Shown here: positions 59,830-64,000 of the stretch, piece after piece
How the letters are laid out: each line of letters begins with the position of its first letter
Position numbering within the stretch: the first letter of the stretch is position 1
Assembly: GCA_021018995.1 (NCBI GenBank)
Contig: CM037591.1
Coordinates: forward strand, 69,591,901 to 69,655,900
Source: Chloranthus sessilifolius
Taxonomy: Eukaryota > Streptophyta > Magnoliopsida > Chloranthales > Chloranthaceae
Length of the DNA stretch: 64,000 nt
Direction of reading: 5' to 3'
The notes under the pieces: model-generated
The model's input: the letters and a program-made list of their open reading frames with translations, nothing else
Database searches by the model: none
Told to the model about the DNA's origin: nothing
Program-made: the position numbers and the translations under genes

Positions 59830-61367
59830 TGTAGACACCCAAATTTTGCCCAAGGCCCGATCGAAACACCTTTTGAGAGGGGCACACTTCTGGGCTTTTG
59901 ATGGCATGTATGAAACCCTTAGGAATCACCCCAAACCCTTAGAAATCACCCTAGATCCCTTAGAAACCTACCCCGAACCTTTAGAAACCAATCCCGACCC
60001 TTAGAACCCATTCCGAACCCAAAATTGAACCCTATCAAGCTATGGATGAGGAGGGGTGCACCGGAACTTGTTACAGCTATCTACTATAAACAGATATCAT
60101 ACCATTGAAAAGTAGAGGACGTCAGCTTTCCAACGGTCCAAGAATCACCCTAATTGGAGTTGTACATCAAAATCTATGACGGTCCGAACCCGGAGGACAA
60201 AAGAGTAAAATTAGGTGGCCCCCCCTAGGGATTTGGCACAACAAATAGTTGCGTCAGGCTATTTCTCCCCAGAAATGGCCTGTCATAACTAATAGTTGCT
60301 CCAATGATAATTTTGCCTGGCGTAACTAATAGTTGCACCAGTATTAATTGTGGACCATGAACAGTAACTGTTGGTTTTTGCCCCAAATTTCATGATTGGG
60401 GTTTGACTTGTTGACCATCTCAACCTTTGGGGTGTGTTTTGCTAGTTCTGTTAGACCCATTTGCACCCTATTTGTAACCCTTTAAGTGGCTTAAAGCCTC
60501 ACCCTATCATCCACCATTGGAGGACCTTCTCACACATTTCAAGGCTCTACAAACCCTAGGAAACCTTAGATGTGGGATTACCTAATTGCTAAACCCATTT
60601 AGCTCTTAAGTAGCCTCCTAACGCACCCTTTTCCTATAAATAGAGCCCCCCTCCCCTTGGTTTAAGGGTTGAGAATTTTGGCCTAAGAGAGAAAGAGCTT
60701 AAAGTGAGAAGATCTTTCTCCCTTTGGTGCACACTTTTCATATAAAATCCAGAATTTCAAAACCTCCTTTGAGTGATATTTTTTCCCTTAGATCCCTTAG
60801 CTTAGGCATATGCTACCCATTTACCTTCCCTCTCTACTTCCTAGCTAGCAAGCCTTAGAGGTTAGACCCCCTCTTTCCACCATACAAGCCTTCAAGAGCT
60901 CATCAAAGCAAGCCACGCAAGGCTCTCCTATAGTGCTACAAGGGCCTGAGGACTCCAGCTCTCCCCTTTCTTCTCCAATCTCTTTCTAGTTCCCTCCATC
61001 CTCCCATTTGTGCCGTTACGCCGCCAACTTTTTGGTATGGACGGAGGGGCACAAATAGGATTCTAAGCCCTTTTGAGCAAGAGGAAGCTATTTTCTTTTC
61101 TTTTACTTCATTTTATATTTTGCCATTAGTAGAGACCGCTTTAAGTTGGTTGATCGGGTGCCTAACACCTTCCCGATCGATAACCGAAGCCCCTACCCAA
61201 GAGCCTTTGGTGTGGACCGGAATTAGAGTAATTTTTTTAACACTTCGGTGCACATAAAAATGAACTAGGTTTCCCGGGACATCGAAAGCTTCGGGTGGCG
61301 ACTCTATTTTTTTTTGTAAGCGGGAGCATCGCCGCAACGGGACCGTCACGGATCCTACGGTTGCGCA
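59830..61367 (+). mobile_element. 3' LTR of element C
   Basis: Starts TGTAGACACCCAAATT, ends near GGTTGCGCA; about 1.54 kb. Same order as the 5' LTR but about 140 bp shorter, lacking two palindrome units. TATA box at 60635-60642. Followed by ACAAG, the right target flank. Confidence 0.92.
60233..60341. repeat. Element C palindromes in the 3' LTR
   Basis: Three copies at 60233-60258, 60279-60302 and 60316-60341, against five in the 5' LTR. Confidence 0.92.
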
Positions 61368-61372
61368 ACAAG

Positions 61373-62240
61373 GAAAAGATAAAATTAGGAATTAGAGTTA
61401 TATTAGGAATCTTTTATTTTTAGTAGTTTCTTTTATTAGAATTAGAAGTCTTTGTAAACCGACTCCTTATGATCTATACATAAGAGAGCTTAGTGTAGGA
61501 ATAATCATCGAAGAATTTCAGCATCAATTGACAATTGAGGTTGAATTTTCTTTCGATCAAAGTAGTGTAAAATAGTTAAAGTAGATTAGATATCAGAGAT
61601 TTCTCAAGAGCAATTGACGACTGCAATTGAGTGCTGAAGATTAGTGTAGATATCCTAGTTTCTTAGAAGCAATTGGCGACTGCTGCTGAGGGGTGAAAGA
61701 TATATTAATTTACTTTCTAGTTTAGATTTTATTTTGCTTTATTTCCATGCGTTGTAAACATCTCAAAGTTTTAATTTGAATTGATGACTCAGGTTAGAAT
61801 TTTCTAAGGTTTGATTGACGCCCAGATTTTAGGAAGTTTTTGATTAGATTCAATCTATATTGATAGGATCTTGGACTTGGTTAATGACCAATGCTAAGAA
61901 TCTTGAGATATAGTATAATGGTACTGTTTAAATTAATAAATAACTGATAGCAGAAGCTTGAGATTGACGACCTCAATCAGAAGGAGGATTTAGATATATT
62001 TTATGCACTTTAGATTAAGAAACCATTCTTTTATTCATATTTCTCCAGTAGATTAAATCTTAAAGATAATAGACATTTTTAAAATAAGGATTTAAGTAGA
62101 AGATATAAATAAGAAGTAATTTGATAAATGAACTTCCTCATGGGAACGATCCTATGCTAGTACTATAATTTCCATTATGCACTTGCAATAGGTTAAGACT
62201 TGAATTTAATATAATTTTAATATACATAATAAGCCGATCA
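61373..62240 (+). mobile_element. D3 LTR, second part
   Basis: Continues the LTR interrupted at 39082, giving about 1.48 kb in total, close to D1 (1.51 kb). The stretch GAACGATCCTATGCTAGTAC near 62141 matches D1 minus near 4550. Ends AAGCCGATCA. Confidence 0.8.
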
Positions 62241-62577
62241 TGTTTTTGGTGCCGCTACCGGGGAATCTGAATTTATATTTATTTCTATTTTTATATAATA
62301 TTTTTATTCTTTTAGAAACCAATATTTATCTTGTGCTGGATAATAATCCAAATACTGTATCCAGTATTAACAGTATAACTATCCACTCTCTAACAAAAAT
62401 CTAATAGGGCTAATTAAGGGAAGAACTCCTCGGGTTGTTCTTCCTCCTATGCTGGATAATAATCAGGATCCTCTTCTTGTTCTGGATCCTTTTCTAAGTC
62501 TCCGCTTGCAGCTACGACGTATAGTCAAGGGATGAGCTACAGTCTAAGCTCAGTAGGGAGAATATAGTGCTAAATCA
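62241..62577 (+). mobile_element. Family D primer binding site and 5'-internal fragment
   Basis: TTTTTGGTGCCGCTACCGGG at 62244 is an Athila-type primer site with small changes. The following sequence has the frame RTPRVVLPPMLDNNQDPL, a possible gag start, but is cut at 62578 by G. Confidence 0.65.
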
Positions 62578-64000
62578 CATCTTATCCTTCTATTGCATGG
62601 TGTTGATGCATAAATAAAAACATTTCTAATTAACATAGTGTCAAATACATCGAAGTGAAACCATTAACTAAACCGTAAATATCAAAATAACTTATATCAT
62701 GATGTAGATGATATGCGGAATAGGTACATAGTAAAGTAGGGAATCAAAACAGGAACCAGAGCATATATCTTTTAATAAGCATATGAGAAACAGGAGTATA
62801 TATGTCAGAAAATCAAAAACATATCAACTCACATCACATCTTTGAAATTCAGAACATTAGTGTAAGTATCCCGTAGCGGGAACAAAGCAATCCGTAGCGG
62901 ACACAAGGTTTGAAAAACCCCTGGGGACTCCACCCCTCTCTTAGAGACTCCACTCCCCTTACAACCAACATGGACTTAGCACATTGTGCACAAGTCTCGT
63001 GGCAAAGCATCCAGTAGTGCGAACAGGTTCGTAAACCCCAGGGACTCCACCCCTCTAATGGAGGCTCCACTCTTCTTTCCACATGATCTCATAATCGTTT
63101 GATACATGCCACGGATTGAGTTTTGAGAAATTGAAAGGAACGATTGATATGCATCAATATGACAAAGTTCTAATACCATGATCATGTGCAAAAAGTCAAA
63201 TCTTAATCATTCATTTAGTTTCAAATAGCATATATGTATATATATATCATGTTACTGAAAGTATCAATTCATTTAGTAATCACATCATTAGCCATGAATT
63301 GTGAAAACATATAATCGGGCATCGTGATTTTTCCCTACCTTAATATCGGAGTCATGTGAAATAAATAGCCTAAACTGAGATGGATATCTTATCTACGGTC
63401 TCCTACATTTATCATAGATCAAAATGTTCATATACTATATGTTAGTGACAAAACCTTGCATGAAACAGGGTCCCCTTGGCTTAAATAGACAAAAATTGTA
63501 TCCCTTTGAGAACAGGGGACCTCGCCACACCACGAACTCACAGGGTTGCTACAGTGAACCGTTTAAAATTCATCTCGCTATAGCGAGCATCATAGGTCTC
63601 TACAGCGAGCCTATGAGGTACCCTACTTCTCGCTACAATGAGTTTTCACAGAGTAGTTTTAGCCTAAAAATTCAAGTAGCACTTTTCGCTTCTGAGGAGG
63701 AGTTGAATTGACCCACAATGAGCTCCCACGACTTCTTCCTAGTCCGAAATCTTAAATCCCCTAACAAGTTTTCATTCTAAGCATCTAGTTTGACCTAATT
63801 TCATGCAATATGGTGGAATCTTGGATTTCTACCTCAGAATATTGCGCATGCAACATCCAAAAACATCGAAATCTAAGCAAATCGACGACTATACCTCTCA
63901 CGCGTCCGATCTTTGGAGTTTTTCTTGAATGAATTTCAGAACCGAAATAATTTGAATCTAAACTTATTAATTCGAGGTGTACGAAATTTGTTTATGGTTT
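62578..64000 (-). mobile_element. G: LTR of the F chromovirus family, partial
   Basis: Aligns in the same orientation with the F LTR from 7610 to about 9060; continues beyond the window. Palindrome copies at 63521, 63545, 63574-63587 (CTCGCTATAGCGAG, perfect), 63595-63611 and 63629-63642. It lies directly against D internal sequence without an F primer site, so it is not simply F's own 5' LTR. Confidence 0.8.

Overview
The window looks like plant nuclear DNA made almost wholly of nested, decayed LTR retrotransposons. The evidence is plant-type Ty3/gypsy gag-pol proteins, tRNA primer-binding motifs of the plant GGCGCC kind, plant mobile domain (PMD) genes, and stop codons typical of methylated plant repeats. 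I see no rRNA, tRNA or conserved host gene. The species cannot be named; a repeat-rich angiosperm is the best guess. Every call comes from reading by eye, without database searches.

Layout, using element names A-H that I assigned. A (1-4470, minus) is the 3' part of a Tat/Ogre-like element with an antisense, intron-containing PMD gene. D1 (4471-7609, minus) is an LTR plus 3' untranslated region. F (7610-14191 and 24010-24356, minus) is a chromodomain Ty3/gypsy element (Tekay/Del type) with an extra transposon ORF between integrase and 3' LTR. E (14192-24009, plus) is inserted in F; it has two 2.76-kb LTRs and only a gag remnant. D2 (24357-24794) is a partial LTR. H (about 24806-31634, minus) is related to E but carries a different ORF. 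B (31635-37938, plus) is the 3' part of a second Tat-like element with antisense PMD gene and 3' LTR. D3 (37939-39082 and 61373-62577) is an LTR with 3'-internal sequence on one side and 5'-internal sequence on the other. C (39083-61367, plus) is a near full-length 22.3-kb Tat/Ogre-like element inserted in the D3 LTR. G (62578-64000, minus) is a second LTR of the F family.

C is the best preserved: 5' LTR, leader, proline-rich 24-bp repeat tract, gag, protease with G-patch, RT, two RNase H domains, integrase, then an antisense block with an unclassified ORF and a PMD gene, and a 3' LTR. All coding parts carry stops, frameshifts or active-site lesions, so the window is a fossil record rather than an active system.

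The most interesting signal is non-coding. A, B and C each carry many copies of a family-specific odd-length palindrome, and the three versions collapse to one half-site, RGCGYAWNTA, mirrored around a central W. Copies sit in the LTRs and on the borders of the antisense PMD gene. F/G have a different palindrome (CTCGCTACAGCGAG) in the LTR and beside their extra ORF. D has AATCGTAAWTTACGATT, E has more than 15 CCTRTCGA sites per LTR, and H has TTTTCGCAAAGTTC sites. I infer paired cis-motifs and extra genes, comparable in logic to anti-silencing factors and their target motifs in VANDAL transposons. This is a hypothesis.
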